From Escherichia marmotae (GTDB taxonomy: Bacteria; Pseudomonadota; Gammaproteobacteria; Enterobacterales; Enterobacteriaceae): a stretch of DNA of 64,000 nt. This document shows positions 1-10,082 of the stretch, piece by piece. The stretch lies in assembly GCF_002900365.1 (NCBI RefSeq), contig NZ_CP025979.1:1736001-1800000 (forward strand). Reading direction: 5' to 3'. The translations under genes and the position numbers were made by a program. How positions within the stretch are numbered: position 1 is the first letter of the stretch; each line of letters opens with the position of its first letter. The notes under the pieces are model-generated. The model saw only the letters and a list, made by a program, of their open reading frames with translations. It was not told where the DNA came from and did not search any database.

Positions 1-73
1 GCAGCGCCGCGCGCATACCTGCGCCGCCGGCACCAATCACAACTGCATCAAATTCTCTGACTGGCAATTTCAT
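1..73 (-). CDS. sdhA: Succinate dehydrogenase flavoprotein subunit, N-terminal fragment
   Basis: Only the first 24 codons lie in the window. They read MKLPVREFDAVVIGAGGAGM, the start of SdhA with the FAD-binding GAGGAG dinucleotide loop. SdhA is the FAD-carrying catalytic subunit of complex II, oxidising succinate to fumarate in the TCA cycle. The ATG shares its A with the last base of the sdhD stop codon (TGATG), so translation is probably coupled. The gene continues off the left edge. Confidence 0.97.
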   Translation of the reverse strand, partial: MKLPVREFDAVVIGAGGAGMRAAL

Positions 74-420
74 CACACACCCCACACCACAACGAATCCA
101 TAAATCACGTAAACCACCAGCGCAACAACAATCACCAGTTGCAGCATCAGACGCAAGGCCAGCGGTTTAACGTAGTCGGTCAACACCTGCCACATGCCGA
201 TCCAGGCATGAATCAAGATGGAAAACAGCGCCAGCAGGGTAAACACTTTGGTGAACGCAGAGGCAAAGAAACCGATCCAGACTTCATATGTCAGCTCGCT
301 ACTGGTAGCGAAAAAACCAACCATATAAATGATGTAGAGCGTCAGGACGATAGCGGTGGCGCGAACGAGGATGAAATCATGTACGCCATTGCGTCCTAAT
401 GCGGAGGCGTTGCTTACCAT
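73..420 (-). CDS. sdhD: Succinate dehydrogenase membrane anchor subunit SdhD
   Basis: 115 residues, the normal length. With SdhC it anchors complex II in the inner membrane, binds heme b and forms the ubiquinone site. Three hydrophobic helices are visible (about residues 17-38, 57-80 and 88-113). His71, the heme ligand, and Tyr83 at the quinone site are both present. The gene overlaps the sdhC stop by a few bases and shares one base with sdhA, as expected inside the sdhCDAB operon. Confidence 0.98.
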   Translation of the reverse strand: MVSNASALGRNGVHDFILVRATAIVLTLYIIYMVGFFATSSELTYEVWIGFFASAFTKVFTLLALFSILIHAWIGMWQVLTDYVKPLALRLMLQLVIVVALVVYVIYGFVVVWGV

Positions 421-803
421 ACGAGGACTCCTGCGAGAAGTGAAAGCACGACAGTGATAACAAAGGAGATTTTGGCGGAGCGTTTACCCGCTTCGAATGT
501 TTCTTCCAGATAGCCAAAATCCATCATCATGTGGCGAATACCTACGACGACGTGATATGCCAGAGCGGTAAGGATGCCCCACATGATAAATTTGACGAAG
601 AAGCTGCCCATAATGGCGGAAGCTTGTTCGAAACCTTCGGGGGAAGAGAGACTGGAACCCAGAAGCCACAGCAGGATGCCCACTGCAACAAACGTGATCA
701 CACCGGAAACGCGATGAAGAATGGACGCTATCGCCGTGATGGGGAACCGGATGGTCTGTAGGTCCAGATTAACAGGTCTTTGTTTTTTCACATTTCTTAT
801 CAT
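414..803 (-). CDS. sdhC: Succinate dehydrogenase cytochrome b556 subunit SdhC
   Basis: 129 residues from the ATG at 803 (MIRNVKKQRP); an in-frame ATG five codons upstream would add MWALF but is not the usual E. coli start. SdhC is the first gene of sdhCDAB and a three-helix membrane anchor of complex II. Ser27 and Arg31 (quinone pocket) and His84 (heme b ligand, in AYHVVVGIRH) are all present. It is divergent from gltA across a 708-bp control region. Confidence 0.97.
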   Translation of the reverse strand: MIRNVKKQRPVNLDLQTIRFPITAIASILHRVSGVITFVAVGILLWLLGSSLSSPEGFEQASAIMGSFFVKFIMWGILTALAYHVVVGIRHMMMDFGYLEETFEAGKRSAKISFVITVVLSLLAGVLVW

Positions 804-1031
804 GAATAACGCCCACATGCTGTTCTTATTATTCCCTGGGGACTACGGGTACAGAGGATAACTTTCTGTTACCAGGAGACGTCGGGATTTCCTTCCTCCG
901 GTCTGCTTGCGGGTCAGACAGCGTCCTTTCTATAACTGCGCGTCATGCAAAACACTGCTTCCAGATGCGAAAACGACACGTTACAACGCTGGGTGGCTCG
1001 GGATTGCAGGGTGTTCCGGAGACCTGGCGGC

Positions 1032-1060
1032 AGTATAGGCCGTTCACAAAATCATTACAA
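1032..1060 (-). promoter_or_regulatory. sdhCDAB sigma-70 promoter
   Basis: On the minus strand, a -35 TTGTAA (1055-1060) and a -10 TATACT (1032-1037) are separated by exactly 17 bp. The predicted start near 1025 is about 220 nt upstream of the sdhC ATG, which agrees with the long sdhC leader known in E. coli. Confidence 0.8.
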
Positions 1061-1170
1061 TTAACCTACATATGGTTTGTCTGGTTTTATCCAGAACAGT
1101 GATCTGAGTCACGATAAAAACATTTATTTAATTTTTAATTATCTAGTTTGACAATCATTCAACAAAGTTG

Positions 1171-1200
1171 TTACAAACATCATCAGGAAAAGCATATAAT
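1171..1200 (+). promoter_or_regulatory. Candidate upstream gltA promoter
   Basis: A perfect -10 TATAAT (1195-1200) is preceded by TTACAA (1171-1176) at 18 bp. It would start transcription near 1207, about 300 nt before the gltA ATG. A TTGACA at 1148-1153 lacks a well-spaced -10 and is probably not the partner. Confidence 0.5.
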
Positions 1201-1511
1201 GCGTAAAAGTTATGGGGTCACTATTTCACCTAAGATTAACTTATGTAACAGTGTGGAAGTATTGACCAATCCATCCAGGACAGTTATTAGTGATAGACAG
1301 GTTTAATAATTCGGATTGCTAAGTGCTTGATTCGCCGTTTATTCGTCATCAATGAATACTTTACCTGCAAGCGCCCAGAGCTCTGTACCCAGGTTTTCCC
1401 CTCTTTCGCAGAGCGGCGAGCCAAATAACAATCGGGTAAAGCTAGGTTGATGTGCGAAGGCAAATTTAAGTTCCGGCAGTCTTACGCAATAAGGCGCTAA
1501 GGAGACCTTAA

Positions 1512-2795
1512 ATGGCTGATACAAAAGCAAAACTCACCCTCAACGGGGATACAGCTGTTGAACTGGATGTGCTGAAAGGCACACTGGGTCAAGATGTTAT
1601 TGATATCCGTACTCTCGGCTCAAAAGGTGTATTCACCTTTGACCCAGGCTTCACTTCAACCGCATCCTGCGAATCTAAAATTACTTTTATTGATGGTGAT
1701 GAAGGTATTTTGTTGCACCGCGGTTTCCCGATCGATCAACTGGCGACCGATTCTAACTACCTGGAAGTCTGTTACATTCTGCTGAATGGTGAAAAACCGA
1801 CCCAGAAACAGTATGACGAATTTAAAACTACGGTTACCCGCCATACCATGATCCACGAACAGATTACTCGTCTGTTCCACGCCTTCCGCCGCGACTCTCA
1901 TCCGATGGCGGTCATGTGCGGCATTACCGGCGCACTGGCGGCGTTTTATCACGACTCACTGGATGTTAACAATCCGCGTCATCGTGAAATCGCGGCGTTC
2001 CGTCTGCTGTCGAAAATGCCGACCATGGCAGCAATGTGCTACAAGTATTCCATTGGTCAGCCATTTGTTTACCCACGCAATGACCTCTCCTACGCCGGTA
2101 ACTTCCTGCACATGATGTTCTCCACACCGTGCGAACCGTATGAAGTCAATCCGATTCTGGAACGCGCGATGGATCGTATTCTGATCCTGCACGCAGACCA
2201 TGAACAGAACGCGTCGACCTCTACCGTGCGTACCGCTGGCTCTTCGGGTGCGAACCCGTTCGCCTGTATCGCAGCAGGTATCGCCTCTCTGTGGGGGCCG
2301 GCTCACGGTGGTGCTAACGAAGCTGCGCTGAAAATGCTGGAAGAAATCAGCTCGGTGAAACACATTCCGGAATTTATGCGTCGTGCGAAAGATAAAAATG
2401 ACTCTTTCCGCCTGATGGGCTTCGGTCACCGCGTGTATAAAAACTACGACCCACGCGCCACAGTAATGCGTGAAACCTGCCACGAAGTGCTGAAAGAGCT
2501 GGGCAGCAAAGATGAGCTGCTGGAAGTGGCTATGGAGCTGGAAAACATCGCGCTGAATGACCCGTACTTTATCGAGAAGAAACTGTACCCGAACGTAGAT
2601 TTCTACTCCGGTATCATTCTGAAAGCGATGGGTATTCCGTCTTCTATGTTCACCGTGATCTTCGCCATGGCGCGTACTGTCGGCTGGATTGCTCACTGGA
2701 GCGAAATGCATAACGAAGGCATGAAAATCGCCCGTCCACGCCAACTGTATACTGGTTACGAAAAACGCGATTTTAAAAGCGATATCAAACGCTAG
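1512..2795 (+). CDS. gltA: Citrate synthase
   Basis: 427 residues, the full length of the hexameric, NADH-inhibited type II citrate synthase. It condenses acetyl-CoA with oxaloacetate to give citrate, the entry step of the TCA cycle. Active-site segments HADHEQNAS, GPAHGGANE and GFGHRVYK are intact, the latter two around the catalytic histidines. The start is preceded by AAGGAGACC at the expected spacing. It is transcribed away from sdhCDAB. Confidence 0.99.
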   Translation: MADTKAKLTLNGDTAVELDVLKGTLGQDVIDIRTLGSKGVFTFDPGFTSTASCESKITFIDGDEGILLHRGFPIDQLATDSNYLEVCYILLNGEKPTQKQYDEFKTTVTRHTMIHEQITRLFHAFRRDSHPMAVMCGITGALAAFYHDSLDVNNPRHREIAAFRLLSKMPTMAAMCYKYSIGQPFVYPRNDLSYAGNFLHMMFSTPCEPYEVNPILERAMDRILILHADHEQNASTSTVRTAGSSGANPFACIAAGIASLWGPAHGGANEAALKMLEEISSVKHIPEFMRRAKDKNDSFRLMGFGHRVYKNYDPRATVMRETCHEVLKELGSKDELLEVAMELENIALNDPYFIEKKLYPNVDFYSGIILKAMGIPSSMFTVIFAMARTVGWIAHWSEMHNEGMKIARPRQLYTGYEKRDFKSDIKR

Positions 2796-2822
2796 TCTTT
2801 GATTACTGCGCAGTAAATTCTT

Positions 2823-2855
2823 TTAACCCGTCCTCTATATGGCGGGTTAATTTTT
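2823..2855 (+). terminator. gltA terminator
   Basis: TTAACCCG (2823-2830) pairs with CGGGTTAA (2843-2850), followed by five Ts. It lies 28 bp after the gltA stop. Confidence 0.85.
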
Positions 2856-3184
2856 ATATACCTAAACACAAAAAACTGTAAAAATTAAATCGAGTACAAA
2901 TATCCATAAATAAGATTAAAAAATGTGATAACTCATATTCTGAGCAGAATGATAAATTTAATTTTATACTTCCCCGCCGGTAGCATCATTAACCCAATGA
3001 AAATTATGCATATCCAAATGCGCCCTACCTTCATCACATAAAACAATAAATTTACATAATCAATTAATGGTCCTATTACATAACAAGATTTTTAATATTG
3101 TTAAATAAAACAAAACATATTCAATTGCCAGCTCAGATATTCTTGTCACGCAATACTCTATCTCTTTATTTAAAGGACTCAGTT
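2856..3184 (+). promoter_or_regulatory. AT-rich upstream region of fimbrial cluster
   Basis: About 330 bp of clearly AT-rich DNA before ybgD, with many A/T tracts. No gene is visible. An AT-rich leader fits H-NS silencing, which is usual for cryptic E. coli fimbrial operons, but that is inference. An upstream in-frame ATG at 3098 would add 29 residues lacking signal-peptide character to YbgD and is not preferred. Confidence 0.5.
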
Positions 3185-3751
3185 ATGTTTAAAGGACAAA
3201 AAACATTAGCTGCACTGGCTGTATCTCTGTTGTTCACAGCACCTGTTCATGCTGCTGATGAAGGTTCCGGTGAAATTCACTTTAAAGGTGAAGTTATTGA
3301 AGCACCGTGTGAAATCCATCAGGATGATATCGATAAAGAAGTTGAACTCGGCCAGGTGACCACCAGCCACATTAATCAGTCACATCACAGCGATGTCGTT
3401 GCTGTCGACCTACGCTTAGTCAATTGCGATCTGGAAAACTCTAATAACGGTTCCGGTGGCAAGATTTCTAAAGTCGCAGTCACCTTTGACAGCTCAGCGA
3501 AAACCACCGGTGCAGACCCGATACTCAACAATACCAGCACTGGAGAAGCCACCGGTGTCGGTGTGCGTTTAATGAATAAGGATCAAAGTAATATCATTTT
3601 AGGCACAGCTTCTCCGGACATCGACCTGGCACCGACGTCCAGCGAGCAAACGCTGAATTTCTTTGCCTGGATGGAACAAATTGATCAGGTTACACCAGTA
3701 ACTCCAGGCGCAGTTACGGCTAACGCGACCTACGTGCTGGATTATAAATAA
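3185..3751 (+). CDS. ybgD: Putative fimbrial subunit YbgD
   Basis: 188 residues starting MFKGQKTLAALAVSLLFTAPVHA, a classical signal peptide cleaved after AHA/HA. The mature part has the features of a type 1 fimbrial subunit: a cysteine pair (Cys in APCEI and in NCDLE) and a C-terminal beta strand ending in TYVLDYK, which would be donated to a neighbouring subunit. It is the first gene of a ybgD-ybgQ-ybgP-ybgO chaperone-usher cluster and is probably the main shaft subunit. Start chosen at the ATG that begins the signal peptide, preceded by AAAGGACT. Confidence 0.93.
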   Translation: MFKGQKTLAALAVSLLFTAPVHAADEGSGEIHFKGEVIEAPCEIHQDDIDKEVELGQVTTSHINQSHHSDVVAVDLRLVNCDLENSNNGSGGKISKVAVTFDSSAKTTGADPILNNTSTGEATGVGVRLMNKDQSNIILGTASPDIDLAPTSSEQTLNFFAWMEQIDQVTPVTPGAVTANATYVLDYK

Positions 3752-3801
3752 CTATTATTTTGGCGGCGTCATCGCCGCCTTTCTTCAAATATTTATCAGG
3801 T

Positions 3802-6260
3802 ATGGACACCGTGAATATTTATCGACTCTCTTTTGTATCCTGCCTGGTCATGGCGATGCCTTCCGCAGTGGCGGTCGAATTCAACCTGAATGTCCTCGAT
3901 AAATCAATGCGCGACCGCATTGATATTTCATTATTAAAGAAAAAAGGTGTCATTGTTCCCGGTGAATATTTTGTTAGCATTGCAGCAAATAATAACCAAA
4001 TCAGTAATGGGCAAAAAATTAACTGGCAAAAAAATGGTGACAAAACCATTCCGTGCATCAATGAATTACTGGTCGATAAATTTGGCTTAAAACCTGAAGT
4101 CCGTCAGTCGTTACCACTGATAAATCAGTGCGTCGATTTTAGCTCCCGACCTGAAATGCTCTTCAATTTTGATCAGGCCAATCAGCAACTGAATATCACT
4201 ATTCCGCAAGCCTGGCTGGCGTGGCATTCAGAAAACTGGATGCCCCCCTCCACATGGAAAGAAGGTGTCGCCGGGATCCTGATGGATTACAACCTGTTTG
4301 CCAGCAGCTACCGCCCACAGGATGGCAGCAGCAGCACTAACCTGAACGCCTACGGAACAGTCGGAATTAACGCAGGGGCATGGCGCTTACGCAGTGATTA
4401 CCAGTTGAATCAGACCGATAGCGATGATAACCATGAACAGTCAGGCGAAATATCACGCACTTATCTTTTTCGCCCATTACCGCAATTAGGTTCAAAATTA
4501 ACCCTCGGTGAAACGGATTTCAGTTCCAATATTTTCGATGGCTTTTCTTATACCGGCGCGGCACTGGCGAGTGACGATCGGATGTTACCGTGGGAACTGC
4601 GCGGCTACGCCCCACAAATTAGCGGTATAGCACAAACCAATGCCACGGTGACTATCAGTCAATCAGGCCGCGTTATTTACCAGAAAAAAGTCCCGCCAGG
4701 CCCGTTTATCATTGATGACCTTAATCAGTCCGTCCAGGGTACGTTAGATGTTAAAGTGACAGAGGAAGATGGTCGTGTGAATAATTTCCAGGTGTCGGCA
4801 GCATCAACGCCCTTCCTGACGCGCCAGGGGCAGGCTCGCTATAAACTGGCCGCAGGCCAGCCACGACCCTCCATGTCACATCAAACTGAAAATGAAACCT
4901 TTTTTAGCAATGAAGTTTCCTGGGGGATGCTCTCAAATACCTCGCTGTACGGCGGCCTGCTGATTTCTGGTGATGACTACCATTCTGCCGCATTGGGTAT
5001 CGGGCAAAATATGCTCTGGCTTGGCGCGCTGTCGTTTGATGTCACCTGGGCCAGTAGCCATTTTGACAACCAGCAGGACGAGCGGGGCTTAAGCTATCGC
5101 TTTAATTACAGCAAACAAGTAGATGCCACAAACAGCACGATTTCGCTCGCCGCTTATCGCTTCTCAGATCGTCATTTTCACAGCTACGCCAACTATCTGG
5201 ATCACAAATACAACGACAACGATGCGCAAGATGAAAAACAGACAATCAGCTTATCCGTAGGCCAACCGATTATCCCGCTGAATCTCAACCTGTACGCCAA
5301 CCTCTTACATCAGACCTGGTGGAACGCAGATGCCTCCACGACTGCCAACATCACGGCGGGCTTTAATGTTGATATTGGTGACTGGAAAGATATCTCAATC
5401 TCAACGTCGTTCAATACGACCCACTACGAAGACAAAGATCGCGACAACCAGATTTACTTGTCGATTTCATTACCCATTGGTAACGGTGGTCGAATCGGTT
5501 ATGACATGCAAAACAGTAGCAGCAGCACCACACACCGCATGTCATTGAATGATACGCTGGATGAACGTAATAGCTGGGGCATGTCTGCAGGAATGCAATC
5601 CGATCGCCCGGATGATGGCGCACAGTTGAGCGGCAACTATCAACATCTGAGTTCGGCGGGCGAATGGGATCTTTCTGGCACCTATGCCGCCAATGATTAC
5701 AGCTCTGTCAGCACTAGCTGGAGCGGTTCTTTCACCGCAACCCAATATGGTGCAGCGTTCCATCGCCGCAGCTCCACCAATGAACCACGGTTGATGATCA
5801 GCACCGATGGTGTGGCAGATATCCCGGTTCAGGGCCAACTCGATTATACCAATCATTTTGGTATCGCCGTGATACCGCTAATTTCCAGTTACCAGCCGTC
5901 CACCGTGGCAGTCAACATGAATGATTTACCTGACGGCGTGACGGTAGCAGAAAATGTCATCAAAGAAACGTGGATTGAAGGCGCGATTGGTTACAAACGC
6001 TGGCATCCCGTTCCGGTAAAGACGTTAACACCATCATTCGCACCGCCAACGGCCATTTCCCACCTCTCGGTGCCGATATCCGGCAGGATGACAGCGGTAT
6101 CAGCGTGGGTATGGTTGGCGAAGAAGGTCATGCCTGGTTAAGCGGTGTTGCTGAAAATCAACAATTTACCGTGATCTGGGGTGACAAACAAAGTTGCATT
6201 ATTCATCTACCAGAACGTCTGGAAGACACAACAAAACGCCTGATTTTACCTTGTCATTAA
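3802..6260 (+). pseudogene. ybgQ: Fimbrial outer membrane usher YbgQ, frameshifted
   Basis: Ushers form the outer-membrane pore through which chaperone-subunit complexes are assembled into a pilus. The reading frame from ATG 3802 shows a signal peptide (MDTVNIYRLSFVSCLVMAMP), an N-terminal chaperone-binding domain and a long beta-barrel with the plug domain. Reading stays open to 6141, but after GAIGYKR at about 6000 the protein no longer makes sense, whereas the next frame continues as LASRSGKDVN and ends in KRLILPCH at 6260. The span is one base short of a multiple of three. CGCTGGCA at 5998-6005 would be restored by one extra C. The lost part is the C-terminal plug/subunit-binding domain (about 87 residues), so the product is probably non-functional unless the deletion is a sequencing error. 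Confidence 0.88.
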
Positions 6261-6274
6261 TTAAGGAAAAGCGA

Positions 6275-7006
6275 ATGACATTTATTAAAGGACTGCCACT
6301 GATTCTGTTAACCGTCAGCCTGGGTAGCTACGCTGCAGTGCAACCTGATCGCACACGCATTGTGTTTAACGCCAATGATAAAGCCACCAGCCTGCGAATA
6401 GAAAACCAGAGTGACAAACTGCCTTATCTTGCTTATTCCTGGATAGAAAATGAAAAAGGGGAGAAAAGCGACGATCTTCTGGTCGCCCTGCCACCGATTC
6501 AACGTCTGGAACCGAAAGCAACATCGCAAGTGCGGATTGTAAAACAAGCATCAACTCCAAAATTGCCCGGCGATCGCGAAACGCTGTTCTACTATAACAT
6601 GCGCGAAATTCCTCCAGCCCCGGATAAAAGCAGCGATCATGCGGTACTTCAGATCGCTATCCAAAGTCGTATCAAATTGTTCTGGCGACCTGCAACGTTA
6701 CGCAAGAAAACAGGTGAACATGTAGAGCTGCAGTTACAGGTTAGCCAACAGAGCAACCAACTGACACTGAAAAATCCTACCGCCTATTATCTGACTATCG
6801 CCTACCTGGGGCAAAATGAAAAAGGGGTACTCCCCGGTTTCAAAACCACTATGGTCGCACCTTTCGGCTCGGTAACCACTAATACGGGAAGCTATAACGG
6901 CAGTCAATTTTACCTCGGCTACATGGATGATTACGGCGCATTGCGAATGACCACCCTAGACTGTAACGGGCCGTGCCGTTTACAGCCAGTGGAGGCGAAG
7001 AAATGA
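6275..7006 (+). CDS. ybgP: Putative periplasmic fimbrial chaperone YbgP
   Basis: 243 residues beginning MTFIKGLPLILLTVSLGSYA, a signal peptide. The mature protein starts with a PapD-like immunoglobulin fold: TRIVFNANDKATSLRIENQ and PPIQRLEPKATSQVRIV match the G1/F1 strands of pilus chaperones that cap subunits. The ATG lies 14 bp after the restored ybgQ stop and follows AAGGAAAAGCG. An ATGA overlap joins it to ybgO. Role in the YbgD pilus is inferred from the cluster. Confidence 0.92.
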   Translation: MTFIKGLPLILLTVSLGSYAAVQPDRTRIVFNANDKATSLRIENQSDKLPYLAYSWIENEKGEKSDDLLVALPPIQRLEPKATSQVRIVKQASTPKLPGDRETLFYYNMREIPPAPDKSSDHAVLQIAIQSRIKLFWRPATLRKKTGEHVELQLQVSQQSNQLTLKNPTAYYLTIAYLGQNEKGVLPGFKTTMVAPFGSVTTNTGSYNGSQFYLGYMDDYGALRMTTLDCNGPCRLQPVEAKK

Positions 7007-8064
7007 GTGCTGGCAAAGGATTATTACTTGTTATTTGTCTGCTATTTCTGCCGCTGAGGTCTGCGCTGGCGCTGGACTGTTATTTTGGTGCATCGGGTGG
7101 TCAGGTAGAAAAATCAGAAAATATTCAGCCGTTTGCTGTACCGGGTAATGCCAAACCCGGCGATAAAATCTGGGAGTCTGATGATATTAGAATTCCCGTC
7201 TATTGCGACAACAATACTAACGGCAACTTTGAGAGTGAGCATGTTTTTGCTTGGGTAAACCCGTACCCAGGCGTGCAGGACCCCTATTATCAATTAGGCG
7301 TAACCTATGAAGGTGTGGACTATGACGCCAGTCTGGGGCAAAGCCGCATCGACACGAATCAGTGTATCGATAGTAAGAAAATTGATATTTACACCCCGGA
7401 ACAGATCATTGCGATGGGCTGGCAAAACAAACTTTGCTCCGGTGAGCCGACAAATATTCATAAATCACGGACTTTTATTGCACGTATGCGACTTTACGTC
7501 AAAGTCCGCACCATGCCGCCTCATGATTATCAAAGTACTCTCAGCGACTACATCGTGGTGCAATTTGATGGCGCGGGCAGTGTTAACGAAGATCCCACCG
7601 CCAGAAACCTGAAATATCATATTATCGGTCTGGAAAACATTCGCGTGCTGGATTGCAGCGTGAATTTTTCTATTACCCCAGCCAATCAGGTGATTGATTT
7701 CGGTAAATTTAATGTGCTGGATATCCGGCGGCATAACATGACAAAAACGTTCGGTATTAAAACGACCAAATCACAAAATGATCAATGCACCGACGGATTT
7801 AAGGTTAGCTCCTCGTTTTATACAGAAGAAACGTTAGTTGAAGACGATAAAGCATTACTCATTGGCAACGGACTTAAGCTGCGGTTACTGGATGAAAACG
7901 ACTCGCCCTACACCTTCAACAAATACAGCGAGTATGCCGATTTCACCAGCGACATGTTGATCTACGAAAAAAACTATACGGCTGAACTTTCGTCCACGCC
8001 AGGCACTCCCATCGAGGCTGGGCCATTCGACACGGTGGTGCTTTTTAAAATTAACTACAACTGA
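7003..8064 (+). CDS. ybgO: Putative fimbrial tip adhesin YbgO
   Basis: 353 residues, starting at the ATG of the ATGA overlap with ybgP. A signal peptide (MSAGKGLLLVICLLFLPLRSALA) is followed by a cysteine-containing N-terminal lectin-like domain, and the C-terminal part looks like a pilin domain ending in TVVLFKINYN, the usual donor strand pattern. Two-domain architecture and last position in the cluster suggest the tip adhesin; the ligand cannot be predicted. Confidence 0.88.
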   Translation: MSAGKGLLLVICLLFLPLRSALALDCYFGASGGQVEKSENIQPFAVPGNAKPGDKIWESDDIRIPVYCDNNTNGNFESEHVFAWVNPYPGVQDPYYQLGVTYEGVDYDASLGQSRIDTNQCIDSKKIDIYTPEQIIAMGWQNKLCSGEPTNIHKSRTFIARMRLYVKVRTMPPHDYQSTLSDYIVVQFDGAGSVNEDPTARNLKYHIIGLENIRVLDCSVNFSITPANQVIDFGKFNVLDIRRHNMTKTFGIKTTKSQNDQCTDGFKVSSSFYTEETLVEDDKALLIGNGLKLRLLDENDSPYTFNKYSEYADFTSDMLIYEKNYTAELSSTPGTPIEAGPFDTVVLFKINYN

Positions 8065-8212
8065 TGAGACTAATGCCCTTTGCCAGTACAGGGCATCTTA
8101 TTCAGATAATTGCTGATTTTCCCCTTTTCCTTGATTGCCGTTATTTTTTCCAGGTCCGGCTTTCTTTATGCTGTATCGATACACCAAAGATAAAATAACG
8201 AGGATACGAAGG

Positions 8213-9259
8213 ATGCCAGTCTTGCAGTGGGGAATGTTATGTGTGTTGTCACTTCTCCTTTCTATTGGCTTCCTCGCGGTACATCTCCCGGCGGCGCTAT
8301 TGCTCGGACCGATGCTCGCCGGGATCATCTTCAGTATGCGCGGAGTGACCCTGCAACTCCCCCGCTCCGCTTTTCTCGCCGCGCAAGCCATTCTTGGCTG
8401 CATGATTGCGCAAAACCTCACCGGTTCTATTCTCACCACTCTGGCCGTTAACTGGCCGATTGTGTTAACTATTTTGCTGGTAACGTTGCTTTCCAGCGCC
8501 ATCGTGGGCTGGTTATTGGTGCGCTATAGCTCACTGCCCGGAAATACCGGTGCCTGGGGCTCCTCGCCTGGTGGTGCGGCGGCAATGGATGCTATGGCAC
8601 AAGATTACGGCGCAGATATTCGCCTGGTGGCGTTTATGCAGTATCTGCGAGTTCTGTTTGTCGCGGGCGCGGCGGTTCTGGTAGCGCGAATGATGCTGGG
8701 CGATAACGCTGAAGCGATGAATCAGCAAATAGTCTGGTTCCCGCCCGTCAGCATAAATCTCCTGTTTACCGTCTTGCTCGCGGTCATTGCTGGCACGGCG
8801 GGATGCCTGTTGCGTCTTCCTTCCGGCACGATGCTCATCCCGATGCTGGCGGGTGCGGTGCTCCAGTCTGGCGAGTTCATCACGATTGAGTTACCGGAAT
8901 GGCTGCTGGCGATAGCATATATGGCGATTGGCTGGCGGATTGGGCTGGGTTTCGATAAGCAAATCTTACTGCGGGCATTACACCCACTGCCGCAAATCCT
9001 GTTGTCGATTTTTGCACTGCTGGCTATTTGTGCCGGTATGGCGTGGGGGCTGACCCGGTTTATGCATATTGATTTTATGACCGCCTACCTCGCCACCAGC
9101 CCTGGCGGGCTTGATACGGTAGCGGTCATCGCCGCAGGGAGCAATGCCGATATGGCGCTCATCATGGCGATGCAAACCCTGCGCCTGTTCAGTATTTTGC
9201 TGACGGGACCAGCCATTGCGCGGTTTATTTCAACCTATGCGCCGAAACGTTCTGCCTAG
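8213..9259 (+). CDS. abrB: AbrB family inner membrane protein
   Basis: 348 residues from the ATG at 8213 (MPVLQWGMLC), which has an AAGG-type ribosome site; an upstream in-frame ATG at 8135 would add 26 residues. The protein is almost entirely hydrophobic with about ten membrane helices and two similar halves, each carrying an SSPGGAAAMDA / TSPGGLDTVAV motif. That is the AbrB/DUF-type ammonia monooxygenase-regulator family, of unknown substrate. It converges on nei, and the two stop codons overlap by three bases. Confidence 0.93.
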   Translation: MPVLQWGMLCVLSLLLSIGFLAVHLPAALLLGPMLAGIIFSMRGVTLQLPRSAFLAAQAILGCMIAQNLTGSILTTLAVNWPIVLTILLVTLLSSAIVGWLLVRYSSLPGNTGAWGSSPGGAAAMDAMAQDYGADIRLVAFMQYLRVLFVAGAAVLVARMMLGDNAEAMNQQIVWFPPVSINLLFTVLLAVIAGTAGCLLRLPSGTMLIPMLAGAVLQSGEFITIELPEWLLAIAYMAIGWRIGLGFDKQILLRALHPLPQILLSIFALLAICAGMAWGLTRFMHIDFMTAYLATSPGGLDTVAVIAAGSNADMALIMAMQTLRLFSILLTGPAIARFISTYAPKRSA

Positions 9260-10047
9260 TGCTGGCAGCCAGGGCACCAGTAAAACGGGCGCGAAGATAG
9301 CGTGGTTTTCTCAATGATGCTGCCACACCGTTCGCACTTCTCACCATCACGATGAAAAACCTTAAAGCTGAACAGCGCCCCGTGATGTTTATTCTCATCA
9401 ACCTGACCACGCGTTTTGTACGAGAGGCGCGGGATATCCAGTAGCGCGTGCGACAGCGCATCCAGTTGTGTCGCGTTAAGTTCTTTCGCTTTATGATTTC
9501 CGGTCAACCCAACCTGCCAAAGGATCTCCACCCGCAGATAGTTGCCCAGCCCCGCCAGAAACGCCTGGTCGAGCAGTAATCCGGCGAACTGACGGTTACG
9601 AAAGCGCGGCGACAATAACCGTTCTTTCCCCCCTTCCGGCGTCAGATTCGGGTCGAGCACATCGGGGCCGACCCGTTGTAAGAACGGATGCGTAGTCAAT
9701 TGTCCCGGCGTCAACATCTCAATATCCGAGGCGCTATAAAGCAGAATGGTTTTGTCGGCCGTTTGCAGTTTTACCCGCAACACCCGCGTGGTCTGCGGCT
9801 CTTCGCCGGTATCAACCACTCGCCAGACACCGTAGAGTTGGTTATGGCTATAAAGCGTTAACCCGCCGGAAAAATGGGTCAGCAACGCTTTTCCGCGCGT
9901 TTCCACATGGGTGACGTGTTGACCAATAAGTTGTGATTGATAAGTTTTTAACTGCGGGAAGGCAAACCAGACATCGGTCAGTGGTTTGCCTTTGATCGCC
10001 GCCTCCAGGTTATCCGCTGCACGGCGGATCTCCGGGCCTTCAGGCAT
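9256..10047 (-). CDS. nei: Endonuclease VIII, DNA glycosylase/AP lyase
   Basis: 263 residues from MPEGPEIRRAADNLE; Pro2 (after Met removal) is the Schiff-base nucleophile and Glu3 the acid. It excises oxidised pyrimidines and nicks the abasic site in base excision repair. The C-terminal zinc finger CERCG...CPGC (last 30 residues) is complete. An upstream in-frame start at 10077 would bury the N-terminal proline and is rejected. It is the last gene of the ybgI-pxpBCA-nei run. Confidence 0.98.
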   Translation of the reverse strand: MPEGPEIRRAADNLEAAIKGKPLTDVWFAFPQLKTYQSQLIGQHVTHVETRGKALLTHFSGGLTLYSHNQLYGVWRVVDTGEEPQTTRVLRVKLQTADKTILLYSASDIEMLTPGQLTTHPFLQRVGPDVLDPNLTPEGGKERLLSPRFRNRQFAGLLLDQAFLAGLGNYLRVEILWQVGLTGNHKAKELNATQLDALSHALLDIPRLSYKTRGQVDENKHHGALFSFKVFHRDGEKCERCGSIIEKTTLSSRPFYWCPGCQH

Positions 10048-10082
10048 GGTGATTTCCTTTTTTCGTTCTTTACTCAACGGGA

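Larger units (their letters stand above)
804..1511. promoter_or_regulatory. Divergent sdhC/gltA control region
   Basis: About 700 bp without a gene separates the divergent sdh operon and gltA. It contains the sdh promoter (1032-1060), a candidate gltA promoter (1171-1200) and, between them, a weak CRP-like palindrome around 1099-1116 (TGATC-N5-CACGA). The gltA leader is long, about 300 nt. In E. coli this region is known to be controlled by CRP and ArcA; I did not locate ArcA sites by eye. Confidence 0.7.

Noticed and set aside
1956..2744. Open frame of 262 codons on the minus strand
   Set aside because: Antisense shadow of gltA.
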